Assembly: GCA_019009955.1 (NCBI GenBank)
Contig: CM032233.1
Location: forward strand, 112,702,001 to 112,766,000
Reading direction: 5' to 3'
Source: Riptortus pedestris
Taxonomy: Eukaryota > Arthropoda > Insecta > Hemiptera > Alydidae
DNA length: 64,000 nt
Under the pieces are notes generated by a model, which saw nothing but the letters and a program-made list of their open reading frames with translations, was not told where the DNA came from and did no database searches. Positions 25,851 to 36,507 of this stretch are shown piece after piece. Both the position numbers and the translations under genes were made by a program. The first letter of the stretch is position 1. The number at the start of each line of letters is the position of its first letter.

Positions 25851-26366
25851 TTCTAACTACTATTTCTTAAATTTGGCTGGAGTAAAAACTCAGTCTGTAA
25901 ACTGACTGAAAAAAAGTATTGTTCGTTAACTGTTCTACATTACAATGGGGGTAATGCCACCTAGGGAGAGACTTCTCAATAGATTAAGTCTTACATCCAA
26001 GGCATAACTGTGATGTAAAAGATTACAATGATCCTATCACCTTGAATTATGATCCCATTGTTATTCGTGACTTGCTAAATTGAATCTGGGCCAAACTAAG
26101 TCCGATTATCCTGCTGAATATCCTTTCCAATCATACCATTGCGAATTCTATAAGTTGAAGCAGTATTTCTTAAAATAATCGTAAGTTTTGAATTCAAGAG
26201 TGGTTTCGCGTTTGAAACGATGATGATAATCTGTGGTTAGAAGAACTTTGCCATAAAAGAAAAACTACATCGCGCTGCAGCTGCCAAACTAGCAGATTTC
26301 ACACGTTCCAGACACGTGACGGATCTGACAGCATCTATTCGCCATTTTAGCAGGTTCCCATTAACT
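25851..26366. other. No gene recognised
   Basis: Spacer. A lone TTTTAGCAGGTTCCC at about 26343-26357 resembles a damaged family terminus just before the next copy. Confidence 0.45.
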
Positions 26367-27567
26367 ATAAGTAGATTTCCTTTAAGGGAAATCTGCTATT
26401 GAGATCGTACTCATGACTCGATTTTCGAAACATTTCCTCAAATGTCCATCGATCCTACCTACGATATGACGAAAATGAGGTATATATAATTATCTGTTAC
26501 CGCTATAAAAGTCGCATTCTTATTTGATCGTAACCAACTTCGATATATGAGCGTTCTATACAAAACTAAAGGACGAGTTTGTTAACGCTTGAAATCGAAC
26601 AAGTGGGAGGGGTGGTTTAAAGGAGGAGAATTTAAAAATTCAAAATATTTCCGTTATTGTATGTCGGATGGTAAAATTGTATAGAACCGACTTTATTGTA
26701 AATAAAATTTACATTAATAGTTATTTATTATACAAGTGACGAAAGTAGATCATTTTACAACTCGAGTGAAACTTTTACCCACACGAGCGAAGCGAGTATG
26801 GTAATTTCACGATAGTTGTAAATTCTACTTTCGTCACGAGTGTAATATTAATTTTTTTCTGTAATCGTGTAATACATGATCAGATTTAACCAGAATATGA
26901 ACAAAATTAGGATGTTGTGAAGATTATGGTATGTTGTTGGTAGGTTATAAGCATGGTTGTGGAAGGTTATAAGCATAGTTATAAAACAACTAGTGATGAT
27001 TGTGAAGTAGTGCAGTTATAAGCAAGTGCAGGTTATAAACAAGGAAGGTAATTATTATTATATTTTAATTTTAAAATATATTGATTATTTCCACCAATAA
27101 TTCATTCACATTTCAATTTATTTTGTTAAAATAAATTCTTACAATGTTAAGAAACATTTAAAAGCATTTAATTTCCAACTTCAAATTATTTTTTAATTTA
27201 TACTTATTACAATTAAGAAGGCAATTCACTTTCTTCACTCTATTGCAAAATGTTTCACTTTCTTCACTCATTTCAGTTTAGTAATGTTACCATTATTCAA
27301 CGATTACAGAAAAAAATGTATTCTCTATCTCTAGTATTAACGAGAATATTTGCTTTTATTAGTTTTCGGTCTTCAGTGAATCCCCACTTCTACACCTATC
27401 ATATTAACAATAAGCTGTTTTATTATGAAGCACTTTATTTGAAGCCCAAAGACTAAATAATGCTCTCTTTGAACTTTTAACTTTGAGATAAATGCATATA
27501 TGCACACATAAGACGCACGTGGGAAATCGTGCTTAGTTAACGAAGCCCCTGCGTGAGATACTTTTTG
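26367..27567 (+). mobile_element. HINE-like C-type copy with a fold-back insertion
   Basis: Left part about 26367-26730: GTAGATTTCCTTTAAGGGAA with palindromic end, a tiny TA remnant, core and G-run. Right part about 27318-27567: TATTCTCTATCTCTAGTATT, C arm, GGGAAATCGTGCTTAGTTAA, CCCCTGCGTGAGATACTTTT. About 585 bases of unrelated sequence separate the two within the ACTATAAATATTGTTATATAC-class region. Confidence 0.8.
26735..26852. repeat. Fold-back element with 37-base arms
   Basis: Arms AGTGACGAAAGTAGA...TTTACAACTCGAGTGAAA (26744-26780) and its imperfect reverse complement TTTCACGATAGTTGTAAA...TCTACTTTCGTCACGAGT (26805-26841) flank a short loop with CGAGCGAAGCGAG. A MITE-like hairpin inserted in the HINE copy. 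A second inverted pair, TTTTTTTCTGTAATCG at about 26865 and its complement near 27300, suggests a larger or second fold-back around it. Confidence 0.8.
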
Positions 27568-27899
27568 CTGTAATCAAGATGCGATTTTCAAAAATGTTCT
27601 TCAAATGTCCATCGATTCTACCTAGTTGATAACATAAATGAGGTCCGTTCAAAATTATATATCTACGCTCTAGAGGTCTCAACTGCTATTTCATCGCTAA
27701 AAAAACGTTTTATATACTGCTAAAGATCAAGTTCGTTAATGGCTGAAATCGAACGATTGGGGTGGGGGTAGAGGAAATTTCGAAATATCTCTGTCATTAT
27801 ACGTCGGATCGAAAAATTATACAGAACCAATATTATCTCAATTATAATACCCTAAAAATAATGTCACTTATTATGAAATTATGACCTATTTAACTTTAC

Positions 27900-28116
27900 T
27901 AACTAATCAATGGCAGAAGGTCAACAAAAGAATGAAAACTTCAAACGATTGTTAAAATCATTTTTATTTCTCTAGTTTCACGTCCAAATGACGCCTCATC
28001 AGGAGAAATCCTACTACACAAAGTCAACTAAACTAACGGCTACACTTTTTCTATGACCTTGCACTAGCCGTACTAGTCCGAGAATTATTTTGTTGACCTT
28101 CCTCCATAGATTAGTT
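27900..28116. mobile_element. 217-base element with 29-base inverted ends
   Basis: Left end AACTAATCAATGGCAGAAGG then TCAACAAAA at 27901-27929. The right end is its inverse at 28088-28116 (TTTTGTTGACCTTCCTCCAT then AGATTAGTT), about 26 of 29 matching. It interrupts a HINE copy. The centre carries a hammerhead-like motif on the minus strand. It could be a MITE or a Penelope/retrozyme-type remnant. Confidence 0.7.
27976..28007 (-). ncRNA. Hammerhead-ribozyme-like core
   Basis: The minus strand reads CTGATGA, G, GCGTC, loop ATTTG, GACGT, GAAAC. This is the conserved CUGAUGA and GAAA boxes of a hammerhead with a 5-bp stem II (one G-U pair, one extra G). I do not see a convincing stem III or cleavage triplet next to it, so activity is doubtful. 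Hammerheads are known in the pseudo-LTRs of Penelope-like elements. Confidence 0.35.
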
Positions 28117-28319
28117 AAGTAATGCCATTCACATTTTTTTCTCTAACACGAATACTAACAGAGGTATTTGCATTTTTTTAATTTTCAGCCTTCAGTAAAC
28201 CCCCACTCCCACTCGAGCCATATTAACAATAAGTAGTTATGTCATGGACCACTTTATTCGAGGCTTAAATACCAAATATTGTTTTTATCGCGTGAGTGTC
28301 TGTAATTATATACACACTA

Positions 28320-28455
28320 GAACGCATCTTATTTTTTAGCAATTTTGTCAAGTCCTGGATAGGAATCAATGGGCATTTGAATATAGTACCATGAATAGCT
28401 TATTCATATTCTCGTCAATAGCCTATTCCCCTTAAGGGACATCTGCTTAAAACGT
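28320..28455 (-). mobile_element. HINE-like hairpin-end fragment
   Basis: CCTGGATAGGAATCAATGGG ... CAATAGCCTATTCCCCTTAA then GGGACATCTGCT: minus-oriented terminal block with a decayed palindrome. It abuts the previous plus-oriented copy. Confidence 0.65.
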
Positions 28456-28619
28456 ACCCTAAAACGTACCCTTTGAATTATGATTGGCTGTCTTGGTAGT
28501 AATTTTAGATAAAAAATGAATTGTCACAGTATATTTCGAGTTTCTAAATTAATGACCATTAAATATTTATGAATATAGAGTTTTCAGCACGAAACCAATA
28601 AGTATTAAAATTTTGAGTG

Positions 28620-28664
<45 letters not shown>

Positions 28665-28702
28665 AGGTCATATTTAATATATTATCAATTTTGCATTAAA
28701 TA
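28456..28702. repeat. Spacer with TA tract
   Basis: A short direct repeat (AAAACGTACCCT twice, about 28461-28485) and a (TA)n tract at 28621-28660 that is not inside a HINE copy. Confidence 0.7.
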
Positions 28703-29135
28703 AAAAAGCCCGCAACGCAGGGGCTTAAAAATTAAATTAAGCAGATTTCCCATTTAAAGTTATACAATAAAGAAATCTCCATACGAGTGCCGAAAAGTTA
28801 CGGAAACGGCCGAACTAGCTTTCGGCGGGAAACTCACTCTTGTCCTTTATCTGCCCACATTTAATAAAAATGCAAATATCACGGTTAATATTCAAGATAG
28901 AGAATAAATGTATATAACAATATTTATAGTAACTTTAATTTGCAATAAGATTGATTCTATACAATTTTTCGACCAGACGTATGGTAACGGACATATTTCG
29001 AATTTTCGAAAATCCCCCCTCCCACTGGTATGATTTCAGACATTAACGAACTTGAACTTTCTTATTACATAAAACACCTAATTATCGAGTTTGGTAACGA
29101 TCAAACAAAAATTTCGACCGCTAGAGCGTTAACGG

Positions 29136-29182
<47 letters not shown>

Positions 29183-29337
29183 TATATATATTTATATATA
29201 TATATATATATATAATTTTGAATGGACCTCATTTTCGTCATCTCCTAGGTGGGATCGATGGACATTTGAAGAAATTTTTCGAAAATCGCGTCATGAGTAC
29301 GACCTCAATAGCTGATTTCCCTTAAGGGAAATCTGAT
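28703..29337 (-). mobile_element. HINE-like element, full copy
   Basis: AAAAGCCCGCAACGCAGGGG start (its inner GCTGCG is damaged), AAGCAGATTTCCCATTTAAA, B arm, core, GACCGCTAGAGCGTTAACGG, interrupted TA tract at 29140-29212 (with a small TATATTTATATA palindromic variant), and a perfect terminal palindrome GATTTCCCTTAAGGGAAATC at about 29313-29333. Confidence 0.9.
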
Positions 29338-29798
29338 AAAAATGATATATGAAAACCACATGGTGGAATGCATATTCCTAAAACTCACAAAACTAAAAAA
29401 AAAAATAAAAGAATGAAAATATTTTATATAAACTACCCCTATGAAGGACGTTATTTACGATAATGTCACAGACGTGACCCGCCATGGGTCTTTGCCTGCC
29501 TGAGCTATCTACAGGTTGTATAACGACCAAGCAGTGGAGGTTAAACCTTTTTGATAAGAGCAATTGTGCTCTTGATGAAGCGTGGAAACGACGTGAAACT
29601 GGTAGGGCAAATAAAGTAATTTAATATTACATGAAGTCTTCATTGATATTCTCTCTAAATACTACATAAAAAAGATGATTTCGCTTGATGATGTGTTCAT
29701 ATGATACTGTGAGGATTTTAAAAGGGGGGAAAATCTGTTATAGGGGCGATGGTAGATGGGGAGCGGATGGAAAATGTCAGCTCAATTCGTCCATATTT
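29338..29798. repeat. SINE- or Penelope-like remnant
   Basis: GAGCTATCTACAGGTTGTAT (about 29504) resembles the SINE body at the window start. It is followed by a perfect small hairpin AGAGCAATTGTGCTCT (about 29557-29572) and a hammerhead-like motif. No coding sequence. Confidence 0.4.
29570..29599 (+). ncRNA. Second hammerhead-like core
   Basis: CTTGATGAAGCGTGGAAACG then ACGTGAAAC. TTGATGA replaces the canonical CTGATGA, stem II GCGT/ACGT matches the motif at 27976-28007, and GAAAC is conserved. The two motifs share the pattern TGATGA-R-GCGT...ACGTGAAACT and are probably homologous. Activity is unlikely with the altered box. Confidence 0.3.
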
Positions 29799-29921
29799 TA
29801 TCAGATTTCTCTTAAAGGAAATCAGCTATTGAAGTGGTACTCATGACGCGATTTTCGAAAAATGTCCTCAATTGCCCATTGATCCACCCAGGAGATGACG
29901 AAAATGAGGTCTGTTCAAAAT

Positions 29922-30008
<87 letters not shown>

Positions 30009-30806
30009 CTGTTAATGCTCTAGCGGTCGCAATTATTGTTTGATCGTTACTAAACTCGATATTCCAACATTTTATGTGAAACTAAAGTTCGTTAATGGCT
30101 CAAATGGCTCCGACTTGTGGGAGGGGGGTGTTAAGAGGGGGGGATTTCAAAAACTCCTAATATCTCCATTATTATGCGTCAGATCGAAAAATTATATAGG
30201 ACCAATCTTATTGTAACTGTAATGTCCTAGAAATGATATTATCTTGATTATTAACAGAGATATTTGCATTTATTAGTTCTCGACTTTCAATAAACCCCCA
30301 CGTGAAGTTTTACAATAGATAAATCTGCCTAATAACAACTGTAGTAGTAAGAAACCTCTAAACCTAAAACATTATTTAAGGCCTAATAACCCAGTAGTTT
30401 CTAGCCCCAAAAAACAGTTAACCTAACATCTAAACCTATTCACGAGGGACGAACAGTTATGGAAACGGCCGCCAGAGCTCTCGGCGGAAAGTCCGAACAT
30501 AGCCTACTAGTGACCACACGCAGAATACAAATGCGGTTAATATTCAAGATAGAGAATAAATGTATATAACAGTATTTATAGTAAATTTAATTTGCAATAA
30601 GATTGATTTTGTACAATTTTTCGGTCCGACGTATAGTAACGGACATATTTCGAATTTTCGAAAATCCTCCCCTCTAAACCCCCCCCCCCCTCCCACTGGT
30701 CCGATTTCAGCCGTTAACGAACTTGATCTTTCTTTTTATATAAAACGACTAAATATCGAGTTTGGTAACGATCAAACAAAAATTGCGACCGCTAGAGCGG
30801 TAACAG

Positions 30807-30845
<39 letters not shown>

Positions 30846-31103
30846 GTTTTGAACGGACATCATTTTCGTCATCTCCTGGGTAGGATCGATGGACATTTGA
30901 AGAAAAATTTCGAAAATTCCGTCATGAGTACAACCTCAATAACTGATTTCCCTTAAGGGAAATCTTCTAATAAGCTGTTATATTATGAAGCACTTTATTC
31001 GAAGCCTAAAAACCGAATATTGAACATTTACTTAATTAAATGCAATTACGCACGTGGGAAATCTGCTTAGTTAGCGCAGCCACTGCGTGACGGACTTTTT
31101 TTC
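29799..31103 (+). mobile_element. HINE-like C-type copy hosting a second copy
   Basis: Outer copy: left part 29799-30300 (TCAGATTTCTCTTAAAGGAA hairpin variant, TA/GT tract 29925-30008, core, G-run, TTCAATAAACCCCCA) and right part 30969-31103 (AATAAGCTGTTATATTATGA, CACGTGGGAAATCTGCTTAG, CACTGCGTGACGGACTTTTT). A minus-oriented copy fills the gap. Confidence 0.88.
30301..30968 (-). mobile_element. HINE-like copy nested in another copy
   Basis: Starts CGTGAAGTTTTACAATAG, so its outer 45 bases or so (GTCCGTCACG end through the subterminal AGCAGATTTCC) are missing. It fuses to the host copy at CCCCCA|CGTGAAG, where CCCA is shared by both sequences. It continues through the B arm with the extra 80-base block, core, TA tract 30811-30841, and the hairpin end GATTTCCCTTAAGGGAAATC then TTCT, directly followed by host AATAAGCTG. 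Confidence 0.88.
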
Positions 31104-31764
31104 CCCTTAGATATAAAAGTTCAGAAAATACATCTACTCAGAGTACTCAATGCGAAATTTAATTATTATTAATATCCATAAGAATTCACAATTGTATTCA
31201 GCATTTAGTGTATTTACGTTTACTTTTAAAAAAGGTAGAATGAGTGAGAATGAACAGATGGACACAATTTCGGGAACTATAACCTCCTTTTCTATGACAA
31301 CAGATAAAAACGAATGGTGAATTGTACTGGCAATATATCTAATCTTTTATGGAAAAAATATTTGTATATATTACCCTAACCAATGTAGTATAGATTTCTT
31401 ATTAATAAAATGACTCAACTTGAGAAAAAGTTGCTGTTGACACTTAATTATTTTGTAATGACTGTGTATTCAGAAATAGGGGGTTGTGAATTATTTAAAC
31501 TTATCTGTCGGAAGTGAGTTGGGCCTTAAACTTTCTAGAGTGGAAAGACTTGTCTGTTGTGGCCGCCATATTTTTGATTGATTGACCCAGGTCGTCAAAC
31601 CCAATCGACCCGCATCTACACCTCAGCCCAATACAGACCTTTCTTTGTCTTTTCTCTCAAAGCTCTCTCCCAGTAGAGAGCCATAATCCAAAACTTACGA
31701 AATGTTTATATTATATGGTTTTATGCAATCACCGTTAAAATACATAAACTATAGCGTTGAGCTA
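31104..31764. other. No gene recognised
   Basis: AT-rich. A slightly GC-richer patch at about 31550-31660 has no recognised coding content. Confidence 0.45.
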
Positions 31765-31965
31765 GAACTTCTACATTGACCCAGAACAACAAACTAAAAA
31801 CTATAAAATCCTCCATCCGTCCATGGAAGTATTCGGCAAGAGACAAAAGAAGAGATGAAGTCGTGCTAGGAATACACCGAATAGGGCACACAAGATTTAC
31901 GCATGGTTATCTTATGACAAAAGATCAACCCCCGATATGTAGGAAGTGTAACACAGACTTAACTA

Positions 31966-32581
31966 CAGGGTGGTCCACGGGAAACGGACGGTTTTAAAAT
32001 AGTAATTACTCTGTTAGTTTTGAAGACAAACACATTTTATTTACACAAAAATAAAGCTGAATTTTTGCCATTTTTAAAAAATACATTACTTTATTTTTTA
32101 AAAATAATATCACTTAAATGGCGGCCATTTTTACGAACGCACATTTTAAGACTTTCTTTGAAAATTGACATCCACTCTTCTTAATAGTTCTTCATTGATT
32201 AGAGCGATTTGGTTTCGTATTGCCGTCTTCAGTGCTTCCAGAGTGCGTGCCGACCGAGCAGGGCCAGGTGGCTTTGTTTTCATAACAGAACCCGTGGATC
32301 TAAATGAATTTACCCACCTTAGAATGGTATTCCTACTCGGTATTTCACCATGGCGTCCGATATGAAAATAACGCCTGAAACATCGTTGAGTTTTAACTAC
32401 TGATTCACCACATTTTATAAATGTGTCGTATGCAAACACGCGATGATCTTTCGTCCACAGCGGCATAATGGCAACTGAATGACAGGCGGTGGGGAGTCGA
32501 GTGACCTTGAATGTGCGTTTCCCCCTTCACCAGCCGAGAACTGCGAAATTCAAAACCGTTCGTTTCCCGTGAACCACCCTG
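31966..32581 (-). mobile_element. Tc1/mariner-type element, internally deleted
   Basis: Terminal inverted repeats of about 33 bases: CAGGGTGGTCCACGGGAAAC on the left, and CAGGGTGGTTCACGGGAAAC as reverse complement on the right (about 30/33). TA duplication at 31964-31965 and 32582-32583. The empty site is visible at about 43306-43316 (GACTATCTACC), where the related retroelement has a single TA. At 616 bases it is about half the length of an autonomous element and carries a fused partial transposase. Confidence 0.93.
32146..32466 (-). pseudogene. Tc1/mariner-type transposase, HTH fused to C-terminus
   Basis: 106 codons from ATG 32466. Residues about 1-60 (DHRVFAYDTFIKCGESVVKT ... RHGEIPSRNTILRWVNSFRS) are the DUF4817-like helix-turn-helix that binds the element ends. 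The text then jumps after SVMKTKPPGPARSAR to the family's C-terminal tail (TLEALKTAIRNQIALINEEL, RRVDVNFQR). The whole DDE/D catalytic core between them is deleted in frame. A product could bind ends without catalysis; no expression evidence exists. Confidence 0.88.
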
Positions 32582-32958
32582 TATCTACCACATACTAATG
32601 GAATGCCATGCGTATACAAATATTCGAAAGGAATGTAATATTTCCAATAGTATAGGAGTGACCCTTGGAGTTGACCTCAAAGAGATCGATAAATAGTTTA
32701 ATTTTGTGAATATTACAAATTTGTATAAAGAAATTTAAATTACAAGTTTTTTGTATCCTCATTTATATTGTTAAATTTAAAGTGGCAATATGGGTAAGAA
32801 TATAATTGCAATGCAGAGTTACGGGAATTACAATATTGACAATTTTCATAAACACTATTTACTCTCAAAATGCAAGTCCTTAACCAAAACGAGAATTATC
32901 GATATTACAGTAATGATAACCCAGTAGTTTTTCGCCTTAAAACTTTATGAAACAAAAC

Positions 32959-33280
32959 GAACTTCTACATTGGCTTAAACGTGTATTAGGATTCATCAAA
33001 TGTCTTTAATTTGAAATGTAATACGAAGACTAACTCCTGGCTTATTTATGAACACTTCTTACATGTTAATTACTAATATACTGATGCTGAATTCCGCCTA
33101 TCACATAGGAACTAATTACTGGTTTATTACTTTATACCAGGTAAATTTAGACAATTATATCCCTCCTTTACAAACCAACGAGGAGCGGCGAGGTTTAATG
33201 TCTGAATTGCTAGAGAAATATTTTTGTATTTACTACCACTCAAATCTGTGGCCTAGTTGGTAGACTGGTTGGGTAATTTT
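32959..33280. other. No gene recognised
   Basis: AT-rich spacer with no support for any feature. Confidence 0.5.
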
Positions 33281-33645
33281 TCTTTTGTCCCTACCAGATA
33301 TTCAATCGTTTCAGTAACACTAAAGGTCATATTTTTTATAGGTAGAAATCGGACCTGGAATAGTGTGAGTCTAGAGAGGGATTCTTCAATTCAAAATATC
33401 TCTGTTATTATGATTGAAAAAGTATATAGAATTAATCTTGTTAAACTATTGATGTTCTATAATTCTTATTCAATGCATTTTTCGTAGCATTAAGTAAGTT
33501 ATTCATACTTTCTTGTTTTCTGCCTTTAGTAACCAATTTGAGGTTGTACTCATGATGGGATTTTCAAAAAATTTCTTCTAATGTCCATCGACCCTAACCA
33601 GGAAATGGCGAAAATGAGGTTCGTTCAATGTTTTATATATATTCA
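33281..33645 (+). mobile_element. Old, degenerate HINE-like fragments
   Basis: Divergent core (ATATTCAATCGTTTCAGTAA, AAATATCTCTGTTATTATGA) is followed by a hairpin-side block without palindrome (GAGGTTGTACTCATGATGGG ... ATGTCCATCGACCCTAACCA). The order core then hairpin block is the reverse of an intact copy, so two fragments are joined. Confidence 0.6.
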
Positions 33646-33775
33646 TTATGAGGAGTTCGGCTATCTGCTCCCGGGGTTTGATTTATTGGTTGGCAAATTT
33701 TCAATGGGAGTGCATCCGTCTTCTTCAGACAGTGCTTTATTTAACCAAATTAGTTAGCTACTTGATTAAATCACA

Positions 33776-34135
33776 TGTGCTGGTATTTAGTCTTCAAATA
33801 AAGCGCTTCATTATAAAAAGCTTATTGTTAAGATGACTTGAGTAGGAGTGGATGTTTACTGAAGTCCGAAAACTAAAAAAATGCAAATAACTCGGGTAAT
33901 ATTAAAGATATTGAAAAACGTACATAACAACATTTATAACACATTACATTTTCAATAAGATTGGTTCTATTCAATATTTCGATCCGATGCATAATTACGG
34001 AGACATTCAGAATTTTAGAAATCCCCGCCCCTGTACGATTTCAGCCATTAAGGAACTTGATCTTTATTTTTGCATAAAACGCTTAATATCAAGTTTGATA
34101 ACGATCAAACAAAAATTACAGCTAGAGAGTTAACA

Positions 34136-34184
<49 letters not shown>

Positions 34185-34279
34185 CTCCTAGGAGGATCGA
34201 TGGACATTTGAGTAAATTCTTCGTAAATCGCGCCATGAGTACGATCTCCATAGCTGATTTTCCTTAAGGGAAATCTGGT
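33776..34279 (-). mobile_element. HINE-like C-type copy, right end lost
   Basis: C arm (GTATTTAGTCTTCAAATAAA), core, small CCCCGCCCC remnant of the G-run complement, TA tract 34137-34180, and hairpin end GATTTTCCTTAAGGGAAATC then TGGT. No GTCCGTCACG terminus. Confidence 0.85.
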
Positions 34280-36086
34280 AACATAATTATTGGGAAGATT
34301 TTAAGGGAGTCGTATTTAGTGAATGGCTATTGAGGAGGGGCTCGAGTATGATTCAAATGAAATAGGGCCAAATGTATAAAAATATTGGTTTGCAACAGTT
34401 GGCATTAGACAAGGACGAATGGATCAAGCTAAACATTGCTCTGAGAAAAAGTAGAATGCTATTGAGTAAGGTGAAAGAAATTAAAAAAATGTTCCTTTCG
34501 CCAAATTAGGCATTGTCTTAATAGAAATATTTATACGTGGACCATGAACTCAATGTCAGTTTTATTGACGTACCAAAAGGACAAAACCATTTTTTATAAT
34601 TGCTTGAGGATACAACAATCCTATCTAAAATTGGATAATGAATTTCCATACACGCATATTCTTCAATGCTAATTTTGACAGCTCACCATTGTTTTAGGCT
34701 GTAATGTAATGATGAACGTGTGAATAAGATGGCCGTTTGATAAGATTGAGGGTTTACGTATGACTTGTTTCGTTCGTTTCTTTTTAAACAATAATATCCT
34801 ATCCGACAGTTGTATGACTACTTATGTCTTAATGAGTGTAATTAACGGACTAAACCATCAGTATTTATTTCTGTTTTGATGTGAAGAAAAAGAAAATTGG
34901 GATAGTGTGAGTACTTTGTATATTTGTTAAATATTATCGTTATTAGATATATTTGTAGGAATAATTGTGTAATGAGACAATGGAAGACGACTATTTTTAT
35001 AGAATATTATTCTTTTACTTTACAAACAAAAAATTAGCAAACTGAAGACGAAAAGGTCTTAAATGCACGACATCCTAATAAAACCTCTTCTCTAATGTAA
35101 TATTTAAAAAAGTAATTTTTTTAAAAATTGGGTAAGAAAACAAAAAATGTGGTGAAATTGTGCCGGAAATTGAATAATCCTAAGATGCGTTCAAGTGGGC
35201 GGGGAGTTGACCCATGTCTCTTAATGGAACTCCAACATAAATATAAATATACCATATAATTTATCCTCAGTTTTTGGAAAATTCTATCATTTGAAGTATG
35301 TTCTTATTTTATTAGTATTTATAGTTAGTTATATTTGTTTACATAGTCTGTTTGTGCATGTAATAATTTTTTTTTACTAGAAGAATAAAGAACTGATCAT
35401 AAGAATAGTATAAAAATAAATCTTTCTTGTAAAAAAAAATAAATGATGAATTTATCAAATATTAATCTGTAAACAAATGATAGAACAAGTTCACTATTTC
35501 ATTTATTATTTAAAAAAAATTAACTCTCCCTTAAAGTTATTGTTTCAGCAATGAGTAAAGGAAGTAAAGGAAGTAAACTCTTTCCTAAGGACCTTAATAT
35601 GAATTAAATACTGGATTTGAACTATTATATTGCATTTCATGATGTAATTAAGTGATAATTTATTACAATATGAAGAATATTATATATAAAAGTAATTATC
35701 GGTCACTTAACCGTTTAATAAAATACCTTTTTCACCATAATATATTAGAAAAATGAATGAAATTTTAATATTAATTTACTTTTTGCAAATATATCAGAGC
35801 AACGTGCAATATGGAATGTAAAATATTTTTTTAAAAGTACATAAAATAAAGAAATTGGAATTAAGTGGCTAGGTTACAAAATCATAGTGAGAGTTTGTAC
35901 CTGCTAAGGGCTCCATGGATGAATACACTCTCGTAATCCGTTGATGATATGTTATTATAGTTTGGTGAATGGATAGTGAATAAACTTTAAATATTAATTA
36001 GAGCTTTCACTGTTTTCATCAGTACCGTAAATTAAAAGTGACCAACATTTCAAACTACGTGTTTACTATTGGTAAAAATGAAATAT
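34280..36086. other. AT-rich, no gene
   Basis: About 1.8 kb, the most AT-rich part so far, free of HINE ends and long microsatellites. I see a few A/T homopolymers and nothing coding. Confidence 0.5.
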
Positions 36087-36300
36087 ACTGCTCAAAAATG
36101 AATAGGGATATTGGTTATTTTTTCTTATCCAATTAATTTTAATTAAATCGATCTTAATTAAATTTCTTTTTTATGGGGGAAATAAGACAATAATTTCTAA
36201 TAAATATTAATGATATTTGTAATAAAATAAAAAAAAAAATATATGCTAGGCCCCATACATACCACAAAACAGTCAATATCCCTATTCATTTTTGAGCAGT
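36087..36300. mobile_element. MITE with 26-base perfect inverted repeats
   Basis: ACTGCTCAAAAATGAATAGG then GATATT at 36087-36112 is repeated as exact reverse complement at 36275-36300. The 214-base element has an AT-rich, non-coding interior. The ends resemble those of Tc1-like elements; the flanks (TAT on the left, TTA on the right) do not show a clean TA duplication. Confidence 0.88.
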
Positions 36301-36507
36301 TTACATTTGTAATTTATTCGTATTGTACGTGAGCAGGTCTAAAAAATTGCAATTAATTCCTTTATTTTGAAGTTGGCGTTTTCCCAGCATAGGTCGATTT
36401 GACTTTAATTTCAAGATGTTTAGTTTGGCTTTGAGGAGATGAAATATATGATAGGTCAAAGAGGTTAACATCCTTTTCTAGCCTGCATGGCTTAAATGCT
36501 AAACATT
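36301..36507. other. Spacer
   Basis: No feature supported. Confidence 0.5.

Larger units (their letters stand above)
27579..28305 (+). mobile_element. HINE-like copy lacking both termini
   Basis: Hairpin-side block without its palindrome (TCAAATGTCCATCGATTCTA), virtually no TA tract, core (GTTCGTTAATGGCTGAAATC), then a 217-base inverted-repeat element at 27900-28116, and the C arm (TTCAGCCTTCAGTAAACCCC ... TATTGTTTTTATCGCG). Confidence 0.75.
31765..32958 (+). pseudogene. Jockey-like ORF2 3' end, split by a Tc1-like element
   Basis: Coding part: NKLKTIKSSIRPWKYSARDK, then RRDEVVLGIHRIGHTRFTHG and CRKCN (about 31783-31964). It continues after the insertion as IYHILMECHAYTNIRKECNI to a TAG at 32694-32696. 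A 3' untranslated region follows to about 32958 and ends ...GATAACCCAGTAGTTTTTCG. Same family as 823-1236 and 43251-43594; the last is an uninterrupted allele of this junction. 5'-truncated and inactive. Confidence 0.88.
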
